A stretch of DNA of 64,000 bases. Source: a virus. The position numbers and the translations under genes are program-made. The notes under the pieces are model-generated. The model made no database searches. It was not told the DNA's origin and was given only the letters and a program-made list of their open reading frames with translations. Where the stretch lies: the IMG/VR virus record IMGVR_UViG_3300017605_000087, positions 1-64,000 of that record; one strand, 5' to 3'. This document shows, one piece after another, positions 35,357-45,244 of the stretch. Position 1 is the stretch's first letter. Each line of letters opens with the position of its first letter.

Positions 35357-38300
35357 CTATCTAAAGTTTTGCATGTAGTTAACTATACTGTCATGGAAGT
35401 AAAAATCTTTTTGGATATTATTGTCGTAAATATAGCGAACAATTACGAATTTTCCAAGTAAATTATCTTTTTTAAACCAAGTTTTTTGTGCAGCTATGTT
35501 AATAGTATTTACACTTCTATCTTCATTTATTATAGGGTTGTTCTTATTAATTACCATATCTCTAATCTCATTATAATTCCAGCTTCCTTCTATAAATCTA
35601 TTATTTCTTTGGAACCATAATAAGTCTGGTACAGCTATTATTCCAGTACATTGATCTGTATTATATAAACATATATGTGTAAGAGTTTCATTAAAGAACC
35701 TTGTTTCATTAACTTCTACTTCTGTAACCCATGTAACACTTTCTACTATTTTAGTAACTTCAGGAGATTCATTATGAATCATATCCCAATATGAAGGATA
35801 TACAGTTGCATCATAATATATTCCTTTTATTGTTTTAATGTTATGTTTAAATATTCTTCCTAATGTTGAAGTATTATTTATAGCATATATTCCTGATCTA
35901 TTATGAAATAAATGATTAGGGTAATAATCGTGGAATGATACCCAACCCCCTTGCCCTTGATTAATTTCTGGACTATATGATATAGTCCACTTTTTATACA
36001 CAAAATCTCCAACTAGAGCTTGTGGTCCACCTGGCTCTCCTACTATATGATTTTCTACTAAAGGTCTATATATAGGATTATCATCTTCATCAAACTCTTC
36101 TAATATTACTATATTACCATCTACTAAAAAAGCATCTCCTATTTGATCTTCATCTATATCTGGAGATAATATTCCATGATATATTACATCGTCATTAAGT
36201 CTTATATCATTTTTACTAATTATAACTCTATTGAATTGTTCGTCAAAAGCTGCTGTTAATCCAAACTCAGTAAAGGGATTATCTATATCTAATGTAGTAT
36301 TAGTATTAGCTCTCATCCAATTACGAACATTTAAGTTACTAATTTCTTTTAATGCTCCATCAAATATAAATATTTTTCCTTGTTGTCTATCTAAAAATAC
36401 ATATCCTAATTTACAAGTGAAACTTGCCCATTGAGATTGATTTCCTGCATACCCTTCTCTTGTAGGTAATACATTTTGTGGAGGTCTATCAAATACATCA
36501 CCTGTTCCTATATATACTTCTGTTATATCAGAAGATAATTTGTCTTTATTTAAAGCAGTATATAAACTATATTTCTGATGTATAATTAAAGTCTTATCAA
36601 GAGTTTCTAATTTCCATACTTCTCCTTTATCTTTTTCTCCTTCGTGATATTCATTAGCTCTGAATTTTCTCCAAGATTCACTTTTTTCTTCATCTTGAGT
36701 TACATCAGTTCTTGCTACTCTATATGGTAGTTTATCTATAAATCTATCATACGGACTCCATGAACCGGGAAACTTTAAATTCATTATTGATGAATAGCTA
36801 GGGTCATAATCTATATCTACACTCCATTTATTTGGAGCATTAAACCCTAAATTTTTCTTTCCACTTCCCATTAGTAAATGACTTGGAATCTGTGAAAAGT
36901 CATTACCTCTGTTTAATACATAATTGTAATTAGAATAACATGGAAATCTAAAATGTAATCCTAATGCTGTATTAATTATATGTGTATTCTCAAGAGCTTC
37001 ATCTCCATCTATATGTGTACAAACACTTAAATCATTCTCCCAATTAGTATTAGCTGGATAATAAGTAGTTCCAGCTTCACTATAAAAATTATGTTTAATT
37101 GAATACCCTGTAATAAATGTATCGAAATTAAATAATCCTCCTATTGGGCCATTTACTCCAGCATTTACTGGATGAATTAATTTACTTGCTAATGCTAAAT
37201 CTTGTTCATAAAAATTAGTATGAACATTTTTTATCATACTCATTATATTACCAACAGCAAAATAAAACAGATTTACTTTTACTTCATCATGGTCTGACCC
37301 TGGATAATTCAATTCATCTCCTTGATCGTTAGCATTATCAAAACCTCTTCTAATTCTATATCTTGAAAGTAAATCTGTACTTGTATTTTCAAATGTTGCT
37401 CTAATACATGCTTCTCTAGTATTATTAGATATAGGAACAGTAGCGGAATTATTCTCTGGAATATATTCAAATTTCTTTATTGCTCTATATGCAAGGTTAT
37501 CTGCTATCCAAGTTGTTCCAGTAGTATCAGGAACACCTGTTAATCCAGGCCCAGTAAGAACTGGTCCAGGAGGATTTCCAAGAGATACTGGAGAGTTTAC
37601 GTTAGTAGATATATATTCTCCTTTTATGTACCTTGCATTAACACTTGGTGTGTTATGTAATAAAGGTATATCATAAAGTCTTGCATGAGCATTACTAATT
37701 ACAGTTCCGGGAGTATAAAATCCATTCAAATCAGGCCCACTTAATGTAGTATCGTTACCATACATTGCCTCTCTATATATAGGACTTGTTCCTAAAACTG
37801 TACTATTATCTAATGTTTTAATTGCATAACTAAATACAATTCCTTGTATCTGGTCTTTTAAATATTGTGGTATTTCAATATTATGAAATCTTATCTTTAT
37901 AAACTTATTAAGGTTAGCAAAACTTGTTCCACCATACATTGTTTTCAATCCTGGCATTCTATGATGTCTAACCTTTTGTCCTCTTAAATCAATTCCTCCT
38001 GCAATAGCATTTCCATCATAATCTATTGTTCCATCATATTCATCTAAGTTAGGATATGTTTCATCTTCATTCTCCCAATATCCCGGATACTTACCACTGA
38101 CAGGATGATTTATATTTGCTGTATCTCTAGTATGAAATAGTTTTGCAGAATCAGCAACACCTAATGCTGCTTCATCAGCACCAAATTCAGCAGGTTCAGC
38201 AGCAACAGCATTTGTTACAGTTTCATCTTCATCAAAAGCAGTTGCTCCAATAGTTATTTGTTGAACTTCTCTTCCTGGTATATGCATACCTTTTCCAATA

Positions 38301-39553
38301 GTTCCATCTTTATATACTGCGTGAGCATAAAAAGCATATACTTCCCAAGGTTTTAATGTTCTTACTCTTAAACAATTCCCCGGATTAGCATACCATTCGT
38401 ATCTTTTATATATACTTTGGAATATATTAGGAGGTAGTGCATTTGCTTGTGTTAAATCTTCTATACTTTCTGTAAACCAAGATACTGAAATATTATTAGC
38501 ATACTTCTGAAATCTTAATTCTTCTTGAGTTTTTAAATTACCAGCACAAAGTCTTTTATTATTATATGTTCCAGTTTTAAATCTAGTATAGTTTACACTA
38601 TCAATTAATATTTCATCAGGAGTTAAATCTCCTTTAAATTTTCCAGTCCATACAAAATTGATTTGTGTTCCAGTTATTTCAAACTTATCAATATATATTG
38701 CTGTTTTTACTTTATTTACTTCCTTAATTGCAGCAAGTTTAATATACTTAAATCTAGTATCAATATTATCAATTGTAATATCTATTGATACTCCACTATT
38801 TCCATCTTGTTTACTTTCTTGATAAAGATTACTTACTTTAAAATCATTACCATTGTCTGTATTTAATATAAAAGAATCATGGTGATACTTAGCAATAGGA
38901 AATGGATGGGATGGTAGCATCCAGTTTAATTGATCGTCTTCACTTACCTCATAAGATGTTACTAAATAATATACTCCTGGGTCTATATCTCCACCTGGTT
39001 TAATATTCCCAATGGCATAGTTTGGAATATTCATATCAGGATATAGTAACATTAAGTTTTGTGCGTTACTAGATGTAAACTCTTTTGAACCATTTACAGG
39101 AAATGGTAAATTAGTTAGATTTAATAATCTTGGTCTATTGCTATTTGTCTTAGTTCCATCCCAAAATGATATGATTAAATCTCCTTTCCAATTATATTTG
39201 AATATACCTTCTATTGGACAATCCCATTGAAATTGTAATAATTGTAATCCAACAGTATCTTTACAAATTGTTGTATAAATACCTAATTCAAAATATCCTA
39301 TTTCACATATAGAGCCGTTTCTTGAAAATACTACTGTTCCTAAGTTTGTAGGAATAGTTCCAAGTATCTTTCCATTAACTTGTTTTTCTAATTGTGCTCC
39401 ATCTTCATTAGCAATTGATCTAAAACCTTTAGTAACAAGAATGTTTTTAGCCCAAGCCCATCCTTGTCCTTTAAGGTTTCTAGTATCTAACGAAAGTCCT
39501 TGAATATTCAGCACCTTAATATCTATTAAATGTTTTATCTTCGTATGTATCAA
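35357..39553 (-). CDS. Large tail-barrel (muzzle-like) protein, 1398 aa
   Basis: The N-terminal segment GLSLDTRNLKGQGWAWAKNILV resembles the start of crAss-like and P22 gp10/T7 gp12-type tail-tube proteins; the key residues are the DT and the WAKN repeat. The body is beta-rich with many aromatic turns, consistent with a large barrel. In crAss001 a protein of similar length and position forms the tail muzzle. It is the largest tail gene and lies right after the ring/connector genes. The listed ATG overlaps the previous gene by 38 nt; a GTG at 39514 just after that stop is a possible true start. Name by position and size; fold not verified. Confidence 0.7.
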   Translation of the reverse strand: MIHTKIKHLIDIKVLNIQGLSLDTRNLKGQGWAWAKNILVTKGFRSIANEDGAQLEKQVNGKILGTIPTNLGTVVFSRNGSICEIGYFELGIYTTICKDTVGLQLLQFQWDCPIEGIFKYNWKGDLIISFWDGTKTNSNRPRLLNLTNLPFPVNGSKEFTSSNAQNLMLLYPDMNIPNYAIGNIKPGGDIDPGVYYLVTSYEVSEDDQLNWMLPSHPFPIAKYHHDSFILNTDNGNDFKVSNLYQESKQDGNSGVSIDITIDNIDTRFKYIKLAAIKEVNKVKTAIYIDKFEITGTQINFVWTGKFKGDLTPDEILIDSVNYTRFKTGTYNNKRLCAGNLKTQEELRFQKYANNISVSWFTESIEDLTQANALPPNIFQSIYKRYEWYANPGNCLRVRTLKPWEVYAFYAHAVYKDGTIGKGMHIPGREVQQITIGATAFDEDETVTNAVAAEPAEFGADEAALGVADSAKLFHTRDTANINHPVSGKYPGYWENEDETYPNLDEYDGTIDYDGNAIAGGIDLRGQKVRHHRMPGLKTMYGGTSFANLNKFIKIRFHNIEIPQYLKDQIQGIVFSYAIKTLDNSTVLGTSPIYREAMYGNDTTLSGPDLNGFYTPGTVISNAHARLYDIPLLHNTPSVNARYIKGEYISTNVNSPVSLGNPPGPVLTGPGLTGVPDTTGTTWIADNLAYRAIKKFEYIPENNSATVPISNNTREACIRATFENTSTDLLSRYRIRRGFDNANDQGDELNYPGSDHDEVKVNLFYFAVGNIMSMIKNVHTNFYEQDLALASKLIHPVNAGVNGPIGGLFNFDTFITGYSIKHNFYSEAGTTYYPANTNWENDLSVCTHIDGDEALENTHIINTALGLHFRFPCYSNYNYVLNRGNDFSQIPSHLLMGSGKKNLGFNAPNKWSVDIDYDPSYSSIMNLKFPGSWSPYDRFIDKLPYRVARTDVTQDEEKSESWRKFRANEYHEGEKDKGEVWKLETLDKTLIIHQKYSLYTALNKDKLSSDITEVYIGTGDVFDRPPQNVLPTREGYAGNQSQWASFTCKLGYVFLDRQQGKIFIFDGALKEISNLNVRNWMRANTNTTLDIDNPFTEFGLTAAFDEQFNRVIISKNDIRLNDDVIYHGILSPDIDEDQIGDAFLVDGNIVILEEFDEDDNPIYRPLVENHIVGEPGGPQALVGDFVYKKWTISYSPEINQGQGGWVSFHDYYPNHLFHNRSGIYAINNTSTLGRIFKHNIKTIKGIYYDATVYPSYWDMIHNESPEVTKIVESVTWVTEVEVNETRFFNETLTHICLYNTDQCTGIIAVPDLLWFQRNNRFIEGSWNYNEIRDMVINKNNPIINEDRSVNTINIAAQKTWFKKDNLLGKFVIVRYIYDNNIQKDFYFHDSIVNYMQNFR

Positions 39554-40166
39554 ATAATAACATAGAAGAATTTTGTCTTATTTCTTCCATCTCTTCAGGA
39601 GTTGGAAAACTTAAACTATTTTTACATCTTGCCAACCACTTTTCAGCTCTTGCTTCACAATCTTCATATTTGAATACTGGATGGCTTACACCACCAGCTA
39701 ATATAATTGACATACAATACCATTGACAAGCTATTTTAAACTTATCATTGTCTGGAACCATTAGTTTATTATTTTTATCTAATGGTATTTTATAGTAATA
39801 TACAGTTAAACAACCTTCTTTAAAAGGAGTTGTAATTGTATTCATATTAAAACTATAATTTCCTATATTTTTATCACATATTTGTAGATCATTATTAGCA
39901 TGTGCTACATTTGAACTCAAATCAATTTTATATCCATTATATGCAATTGCTCTAAGAAATTTTAAATCACATGGAAATTCACCTTGATAATTCTTAATTT
40001 TAATCTTTTTAAATACTTTGTTATATATACGACCTACACCTACAAGTCCTATAAAATCAGCAATATCTTCATCTATTTCTCCTAACCAATCGTTAGAATT
40101 TAGTTTGAAGATTCTAGCTATTCTTGCAGCTATTATGTCGGATGATATAAATAAATACCTACTCAT
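39516..40166 (-). CDS. Head-tail connector / tail ring protein, 216 aa
   Basis: The layout recalls T7 gp11 and P22 gp4-type adaptors: a helical N-terminus with DWLGEIDEDIADFIGLVG, then the GEFPCDLKFLRAIAYNG strand pair, then a long helix (FKIACQWYCMSIILAG). Such proteins form a ring below the portal. It is joined to the previous gene by TAATG and stands directly before the muzzle-like gene. Known crAss-like virions stack several rings here; which ring this is cannot be told from sequence alone. Confidence 0.65.
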   Translation of the reverse strand: MSRYLFISSDIIAARIARIFKLNSNDWLGEIDEDIADFIGLVGVGRIYNKVFKKIKIKNYQGEFPCDLKFLRAIAYNGYKIDLSSNVAHANNDLQICDKNIGNYSFNMNTITTPFKEGCLTVYYYKIPLDKNNKLMVPDNDKFKIACQWYCMSIILAGGVSHPVFKYEDCEARAEKWLARCKNSLSFPTPEEMEEIRQNSSMLLFDTYEDKTFNRY

Positions 40167-40882
40167 TATCTTATAAAGTTAATCATTACATCAGGATTTC
40201 TTCTTAGCATTGCATATATTCTACCAACAAATGTATCTTTACTTGCTCTACATGTTGGTACAAATAAAAACTTTTCCTTTATTGATTTCTTTATTTTTAT
40301 ACTTTTTGGACTCCAATAAACTTGTGGTCTATATGGGTCTGTGTAGAATACAATCCAATCATGTCCATTAGGACATTCAGGACATTTAGGAATTAATCCT
40401 CTTTCTAATAATTCATATCTGTTTTTTCCAGATTCAACAGGATTAGCTCTTCCTTTATATGTTTTTCTTTTTACTCTTTTTATGTATAACTTGCCGAACT
40501 TGAACATATTTAATGTATGTCCTTCAATCATATAATCAATAGCTTTATCATTAAATCTTTTAATTATAAATGCAAGTTCTTTAAATTCTTTTATTCCTTC
40601 TTGTTCTTCTAATTTCTTCTTTATTACATTTACTTCATTATAAGTCTTAACGTACAAATCAAGTTTAGACAATATAACTCTTTTGTCTTTACTATCCCCC
40701 CAATATTCAATATCTCTATCGCTTATTCTTTCTCGTATATTTATTAATTCAATATCAGCAAATGTTTTCAGTAAATTTTCTTTACTCTGAAGGTTTTCTA
40801 AATCTACCTTCTTATTTTCATTTACTTTACTCTTATATACTTCAAATATTTCTTTAAGTCCGTTAATCTTTAGTTCACTCAT
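40166..40882 (-). CDS. Conserved tail/neck protein, 238 aa
   Basis: No enzyme motif. The N-terminal half is charged coiled coil. The C-terminal half carries FGKLYIKRVKRK, the small Cys cluster PKCPECPNGHDW, and VYWSPKSIKIKKS, a basic beta region. The IKRVKRK...S pattern reminds me of a conserved crAss-like structural protein next to the ring genes. It overlaps both neighbours by a few bases (4 nt at its start). Confidence 0.55.
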   Translation of the reverse strand: MSELKINGLKEIFEVYKSKVNENKKVDLENLQSKENLLKTFADIELINIRERISDRDIEYWGDSKDKRVILSKLDLYVKTYNEVNVIKKKLEEQEGIKEFKELAFIIKRFNDKAIDYMIEGHTLNMFKFGKLYIKRVKRKTYKGRANPVESGKNRYELLERGLIPKCPECPNGHDWIVFYTDPYRPQVYWSPKSIKIKKSIKEKFLFVPTCRASKDTFVGRIYAMLRRNPDVMINFIR

Positions 40883-41520
40883 TCTTCTTTATTCTCAAGT
40901 TTAGCTTCTATTTCATCTGGTTTCATTAATTGAAATTCACTACTTAAAATACCATTAACAATAGTTCTTAATAAATCAGCAGGAATTGGATAAGGTTTAT
41001 CATCATTCATACAATCATCAACACATGTATTAGCATCATAAGGATTAACTAATAAAGATTCTGCTTCTACAAATTTAATTTTTGTACTACCTCCTCCTAC
41101 AACATAACCAAAGTTATTTCTTTCATACCAACGTATAATATCTTTAGTTACTCTATTATGTTTAGTCTTTTTTACTACTTCAAAATCTGTATAAGTAAAA
41201 TCAATTTCTCTACCAACACTTCCAAAGAACTTAAATCTTGTGCCACCAGTTCTTATAGTTTCTGGTAATATTCTTTCAGTTCTTCTTACTGGACAATCTA
41301 AACTTATATAACAAGTATCACCTTTATCAACTAATATTAAAGGGATAATTAATGTTTGATAAAATTGTCTATCAACATAGTTTCTTTGTAATGATTGTTT
41401 AAGAAACTCTGCCCTATAATAATTAACTGTAAAACGTACTTGATCTTTGAACACTTCATTGAAATGTTCTCCACGTATTGCAGCTATATGATCTGCTATT
41501 TTATTTATTGTATTATGCAA
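40879..41520 (-). CDS. Conserved neck/tail ring-type protein, 213 aa
   Basis: A helical N-terminus (ADHIAAIRGEHFNEVFKDQV...YYRAEFLKQSLQRN) is followed by a beta domain (TLIIPLILVDKGDTCYISLDCPV...FKFFGSVGREIDFTY) and a second helical end. This helix-beta-helix build and its place at the head of the three-gene connector group suggest a ring protein of the tail barrel. It lies 3 nt after the fibre gene. No closer family assignment is possible from the sequence alone. Confidence 0.55.
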   Translation of the reverse strand: MHNTINKIADHIAAIRGEHFNEVFKDQVRFTVNYYRAEFLKQSLQRNYVDRQFYQTLIIPLILVDKGDTCYISLDCPVRRTERILPETIRTGGTRFKFFGSVGREIDFTYTDFEVVKKTKHNRVTKDIIRWYERNNFGYVVGGGSTKIKFVEAESLLVNPYDANTCVDDCMNDDKPYPIPADLLRTIVNGILSSEFQLMKPDEIEAKLENKEE

Positions 41521-41523
41521 TTA

Positions 41524-42468
41524 CTATTGTATTTTAAGTAATGTTAATACTCTTGGAGAACCTAATGATACATCTCCAAGTCCACTTGTTTGTGTTATTT
41601 TAAGAGAAACCATCTCTCCTAATACGACTGAAATTTTAACTGTAAATGAACTTAAATGTACACCTACATTGTTTGTATTCATGCTAAAGGTTGTTCCTAC
41701 TCCAACTGTATCAATAGCCATCCTTGCAGTATAACTACTTTGTCCTGCATCATTAGTACTATGTGAAAATGATATAGTAGCTAGATAATCACCAGTAGGT
41801 ATATCATCACCAAAATCAAAATCATTACTAGTACCTGCTGTTACTGTTACAGCATCTACATTTGTTCTTTCATAACCTAACGCACCAGCGGCTATTGCTG
41901 TTTCAACAGCGGCAACGCTTGGATATTTTATATTACTACCTGTATCAGCAGCAATGTTAGTAGATTTGTTAGCTTGATTCTCTGCTACATATCCTATATT
42001 TTGTTGAGCTATTGCCCAATTAGCTTGTGTATTTCCTGGAGTATCTATAAGTGCTCTTACTGTATCTCCTATCTCAACATTTAACCCAGTTGGTAACACT
42101 CCAGCTACACTAATAGTCCATATATCTCCTTTTTTAATAGCTCCTGCTACTCCACTTCCTCCACTAGAAGGATATGCGTTAACACTAGCATCAAAATTTC
42201 CTCTATCATCCCATAGTCCTACTACTAAACCATCTGCATAAGCCTTTGCATTTGTTTCTGCTGTTGCAGCAGAACCAGCAGCATCAAAAGAAGCTGCAAC
42301 TAGAGCAGCAAGAGCAGCATTATTTGATAATGTTAGTAAACTTCTACCGAAAGCAGTAGTTGTTAATGCGGCAATAGCTGTTAAATCACTATCTAATGGT
42401 TGAAATCCAGCTCCTAATTTATCTAATCTTGAGATTATTTCTTCTAATAACTTTTCTTCAGCAGTCAT
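41524..42468 (-). CDS. Tail fibre-like protein, 314 aa
   Basis: Residues 22-60 (FQPLDSDLTAIAALTTTAFG, then RSLLTLSNNAALAAL) are a classic tail-fibre repeat (DxDLTAIAxL..TxFGRxLLxL). The middle is Ala/Thr-rich. The last 110 residues form a beta module (IPTGDYLATISFSHS...VSLKITQ...GDVSLGSPRVLTLLKIQ) that is nearly duplicated at the end of the protein at 45245-46288. The module probably sits at the fibre tip. The high Ala and Gly content makes base use less AT-rich than nearby genes. Host-binding role inferred. Confidence 0.75.
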   Translation of the reverse strand: MTAEEKLLEEIISRLDKLGAGFQPLDSDLTAIAALTTTAFGRSLLTLSNNAALAALVAASFDAAGSAATAETNAKAYADGLVVGLWDDRGNFDASVNAYPSSGGSGVAGAIKKGDIWTISVAGVLPTGLNVEIGDTVRALIDTPGNTQANWAIAQQNIGYVAENQANKSTNIAADTGSNIKYPSVAAVETAIAAGALGYERTNVDAVTVTAGTSNDFDFGDDIPTGDYLATISFSHSTNDAGQSSYTARMAIDTVGVGTTFSMNTNNVGVHLSSFTVKISVVLGEMVSLKITQTSGLGDVSLGSPRVLTLLKIQ

Positions 42469-42570
42469 TTATTTTAATTTAGATAGTTCGTTGAATAACT
42501 TTGCTAATTCTTTATCACCAAATACTATGGCAACTCTTTTACTTATTTCAAAATAGTATCTACTTTCCAT
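42469..42570 (-). CDS. Small ORF, 33 aa, between spanin-like and fibre genes
   Basis: The reading frame from ATG at 42570 to TAA at 42469 encodes a charged helical peptide starting MESRYYFEISKRVAIVF and ending NELSKLK. It fills the only gap between its neighbours: its start overlaps the end of the spanin-like gene by 11 nt and its stop ends next to the fibre start, the packing seen across the block. No family known. It could be chance, but the fit is close. Confidence 0.45.
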   Translation of the reverse strand: MESRYYFEISKRVAIVFGDKELAKLFNELSKLK

Positions 42571-42850
42571 TTGAATATTTTCGTAATTCTTGTTTAAGTT
42601 CTCCTATGATTAAATTTTGTTTTCTCTCTCTAGCTTCACATTCTTTTTGAGCTAATTCTACATGTTTAACTCTTTCTTCTGTTCTAGTTAAACGAGTACT
42701 TAGAGCTTCAATAGTTTTACTAGACGCTTCTACTATTTTTGCTGCTGTATCAGCTATAAGATTATCTTTCTTTTGTCTTCCTATGATAATCCATGTAATA
42801 AACGTAGCTAATGTACCACTACTGATTGCTGTTGCTATTACCGTTTCCAT
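42560..42850 (-). CDS. Single-pass membrane coiled-coil protein (spanin-like), 96 aa
   Basis: One N-terminal membrane segment (about residues 5-23, ATAISSGTLATFITWIII) is followed by a basic stop-transfer (GRQKK) and a long coiled coil to the end (EASSKTIEALSTRLTRTEER...). This is the layout of Rz-type inner-membrane spanins and also of some holin-associated proteins. It overlaps the holin-like gene by 32 nt. No lipoprotein partner (o-spanin) with a lipobox was seen nearby. Confidence 0.5.
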   Translation of the reverse strand: METVIATAISSGTLATFITWIIIGRQKKDNLIADTAAKIVEASSKTIEALSTRLTRTEERVKHVELAQKECEARERKQNLIIGELKQELRKYSNGK

Positions 42851-43175
42851 CTACTTTCTCTAAAGTTTCAGTTGTTTTTGTTTCAGTTGTTTTTCTATAT
42901 CCATTTCTTAGTTCAACTAAGTTCTGAAAATTTACATATCCCCACAATAACCCTATAAAAATTACATCAAGACATGAACCTAATAGTAGTTTATCTGGGT
43001 CTGTAATCTTTTGCATAAATGATACTCTACCATAAGCATATAAAAATGTTAGAAACATTGCAGACATTCTACGTCCACTCGATGTTCCATTCTGTCCTTC
43101 CATAGATGCTTTCCACCATAGTACGACATCTTTTGCTTCTTTATATGGTACTTTCCACCAAGTAGTTTTTTCCAT
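42819..43175 (-). CDS. Holin-like membrane protein, 118 aa
   Basis: After a Trp-rich amphipathic N-terminus (MEKTTWWKVPYKEAKDVVLWW) there are two membrane segments, SAMFLTFLYAYGRVSFM and LLLGSCLDVIFIGLLWGYV, and a polar Thr/Asn-rich tail. Two-span small proteins next to a spanin-like gene are usually holins. The start at 43175 (MEKTTWW) is chosen because it follows the spike stop directly; an earlier ATG at 43202 would overlap by 26 nt. Which host envelope step it affects is inferred. Confidence 0.55.
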   Translation of the reverse strand: MEKTTWWKVPYKEAKDVVLWWKASMEGQNGTSSGRRMSAMFLTFLYAYGRVSFMQKITDPDKLLLGSCLDVIFIGLLWGYVNFQNLVELRNGYRKTTETKTTETLEKVDGNGNSNSNQ

Positions 43176-43176
43176 T

Positions 43177-45243
43177 TTATCTTGTATATCCAGCATTAAC
43201 ATATAAATTACCTACAACAGGATTAGTAGGAGCAACATTTGCTTTAGATCCTTCTGAATAAGTTACAGCAGCAGCTCCTCCAATTGATACAGCCACGCCG
43301 TCAGTAATTAATCTTGCTCCCATTAAATGAATTGCTCCACCTGCACTTGTAATAGGTATCACTCCAGCACTTGCAGCAGTACTAATTCTTGTATTATTAA
43401 CTTCTAGTTCTCCTCCTGTTTGATTTATAACAACAGTAGTAGCTATTCTTGAACTTTCAAATATTACAGCAGATGCACTAATTCTTGCTCCTGCTATGTT
43501 TCCTCTTTCAATCTTAAATACAATTTCGTTTCCAACACCAGTACATCTAAATAGTTCACGATTAGTCAATTCTATATCTCCAATCTTAATATCAGCTTTA
43601 AATGTTGTATTAGCCTGTGCATCAATGAATCCGTAAGTATTTGCACTTACATCTGACATATAATCTAATTCGACTTCTAGTTTACCATCAATTACAGTAA
43701 TCATTTGTATATATGCTTGAGATGCTGCTGCTCCTGGCATTTCAAATGTTTTAGCTTTAACTTTACATCTACCATTCCAAGACATTCCAGCAGAATATAT
43801 AATAGCGTTGAAGTTACTACTTGTTGTACATCTACAAACTCCTCCAATTTCAGCATAGAGATTTGATGTATCTTGTAATCTGAAATTCCTTCCTGCACAA
43901 ACATAATCTCCTCTTACCTTTAGATATGTTGTACCATCTCTTAATACCATACCATTAGATATATTTGAAACACTTACACTTTCAAATTCCAAATGAAATA
44001 CAGCAGATGGATTAGTTCTTATTTGTAAGAATCCTCCTCCGCCACCATCTAAATCTTGTAATATTGAATTACCTAATATTTTAACTGGTTGAGTTAAAAC
44101 AACTCCTCCAGCAGTAGTATCAGCATTTAACATATCTCCTACGCTTTGAATTGTTGATCCAAGCATTCCCCATATTGTTAATCCATCTACTAGTATACCT
44201 CCTCCAGATGAATGTGTTCCGGGAAGTAATAAAATTAATTGACCATAACTAAATAATGCCACAACAGCATTAATTGATTGAAATGGTAAATCCATTCTTC
44301 CTACTTGTCCTGTTCCATCATCTCCATTAACAGGGTCAACAAAATATGTTGCATTAATTGGAATTTCAACTGTAATAGCTGCTATTGCAGCTTGTAAATC
44401 AAATAATGGTTTATATATACTATTCAAAACTTCAACAGCAATTATATCTCCAGCATTTCCTGCTGTTATTGCTCTTCCATATACAAATATACTATTAGTT
44501 TGATCTCCTACATTAGTAGGTCTAATCATTCCAGTAGCATTAACCATTACTTCATTATTTACTACTATTGTATCATCTGCTTTTACATATACAAAATTAG
44601 TAACATCTACTATTGCTTTTCCATCATCTGTAATTCCTACAAGTACACCATTAATAGGTTTAGTATCATAATATTCATTAGTTACTAAACTTGGAGTTGT
44701 TTCAATAAAGTCAACTTCTCCAGGTGCAGCACCAGTTACAAGAGTAGCTGGTATAGCTCCATTTGCAATTTCATCAACTTGTACTAAACTGAATCCAATA
44801 TCTACTGCTGTATATTTAGCACCAAAAGTATTAGTAATATAATCTGCAAGATTTGCAGTAAATTCATCACTAGTAGTTGGTGGACTAAATGGCCCATTAT
44901 TCATAACATCACCTTTAGTAATGTTTACTTGAACATCAAGAGCATTAGTTATTGTGCCAATAACAAGACTATTAGCACCAACTGGAATACTAGTAGTTTG
45001 TAGAAACCACATTCCGAATTGTGTAGTAGTTACAGTAAAAGCATCATATAATATTGCATTACCTCCTGCATCAATAGTTACAGCTTTATTTATATCTCCA
45101 ATAGTTAATGCTGTTGGAAATTGTTTAGTTCCATCAGAAGTTGTAAGTTCATCAATAGTATTGATGATAGCTTCAATCATTCTTCTATTTGATTCTGTTA
45201 ATCCACTTTGGGATAACAAAGATATAAGTTCTACTTTAGTCAT
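43177..45243 (-). CDS. Beta-helix tail spike / receptor-binding protein, 688 aa
   Basis: The first 290 residues form an attachment and repeat region rich in Thr, Val and Ile. At about 297-330 stands TYFVDPVNGDDGTGQVGRMD followed by PFQSINAVVAL, a marker for the first turn of right-handed beta-helix spikes and lyases. The following 300 residues show the stacked short-strand repeat pattern (GGGILVDGLTIWG; GELEVNNTRIS; GGAIHLMGARLITDG). It ends NLYVNAGYTR. Such proteins bind or degrade surface polysaccharide, fitting capsule-coated Bacteroidota. Catalytic residues cannot be named. It lies between two fibre genes sharing a C-terminal module; the gap to the fibre upstream is 1 nt. Confidence 0.75.
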   Translation of the reverse strand: MTKVELISLLSQSGLTESNRRMIEAIINTIDELTTSDGTKQFPTALTIGDINKAVTIDAGGNAILYDAFTVTTTQFGMWFLQTTSIPVGANSLVIGTITNALDVQVNITKGDVMNNGPFSPPTTSDEFTANLADYITNTFGAKYTAVDIGFSLVQVDEIANGAIPATLVTGAAPGEVDFIETTPSLVTNEYYDTKPINGVLVGITDDGKAIVDVTNFVYVKADDTIVVNNEVMVNATGMIRPTNVGDQTNSIFVYGRAITAGNAGDIIAVEVLNSIYKPLFDLQAAIAAITVEIPINATYFVDPVNGDDGTGQVGRMDLPFQSINAVVALFSYGQLILLLPGTHSSGGGILVDGLTIWGMLGSTIQSVGDMLNADTTAGGVVLTQPVKILGNSILQDLDGGGGGFLQIRTNPSAVFHLEFESVSVSNISNGMVLRDGTTYLKVRGDYVCAGRNFRLQDTSNLYAEIGGVCRCTTSSNFNAIIYSAGMSWNGRCKVKAKTFEMPGAAASQAYIQMITVIDGKLEVELDYMSDVSANTYGFIDAQANTTFKADIKIGDIELTNRELFRCTGVGNEIVFKIERGNIAGARISASAVIFESSRIATTVVINQTGGELEVNNTRISTAASAGVIPITSAGGAIHLMGARLITDGVAVSIGGAAAVTYSEGSKANVAPTNPVVGNLYVNAGYTR

Positions 45244-45244
45244 A

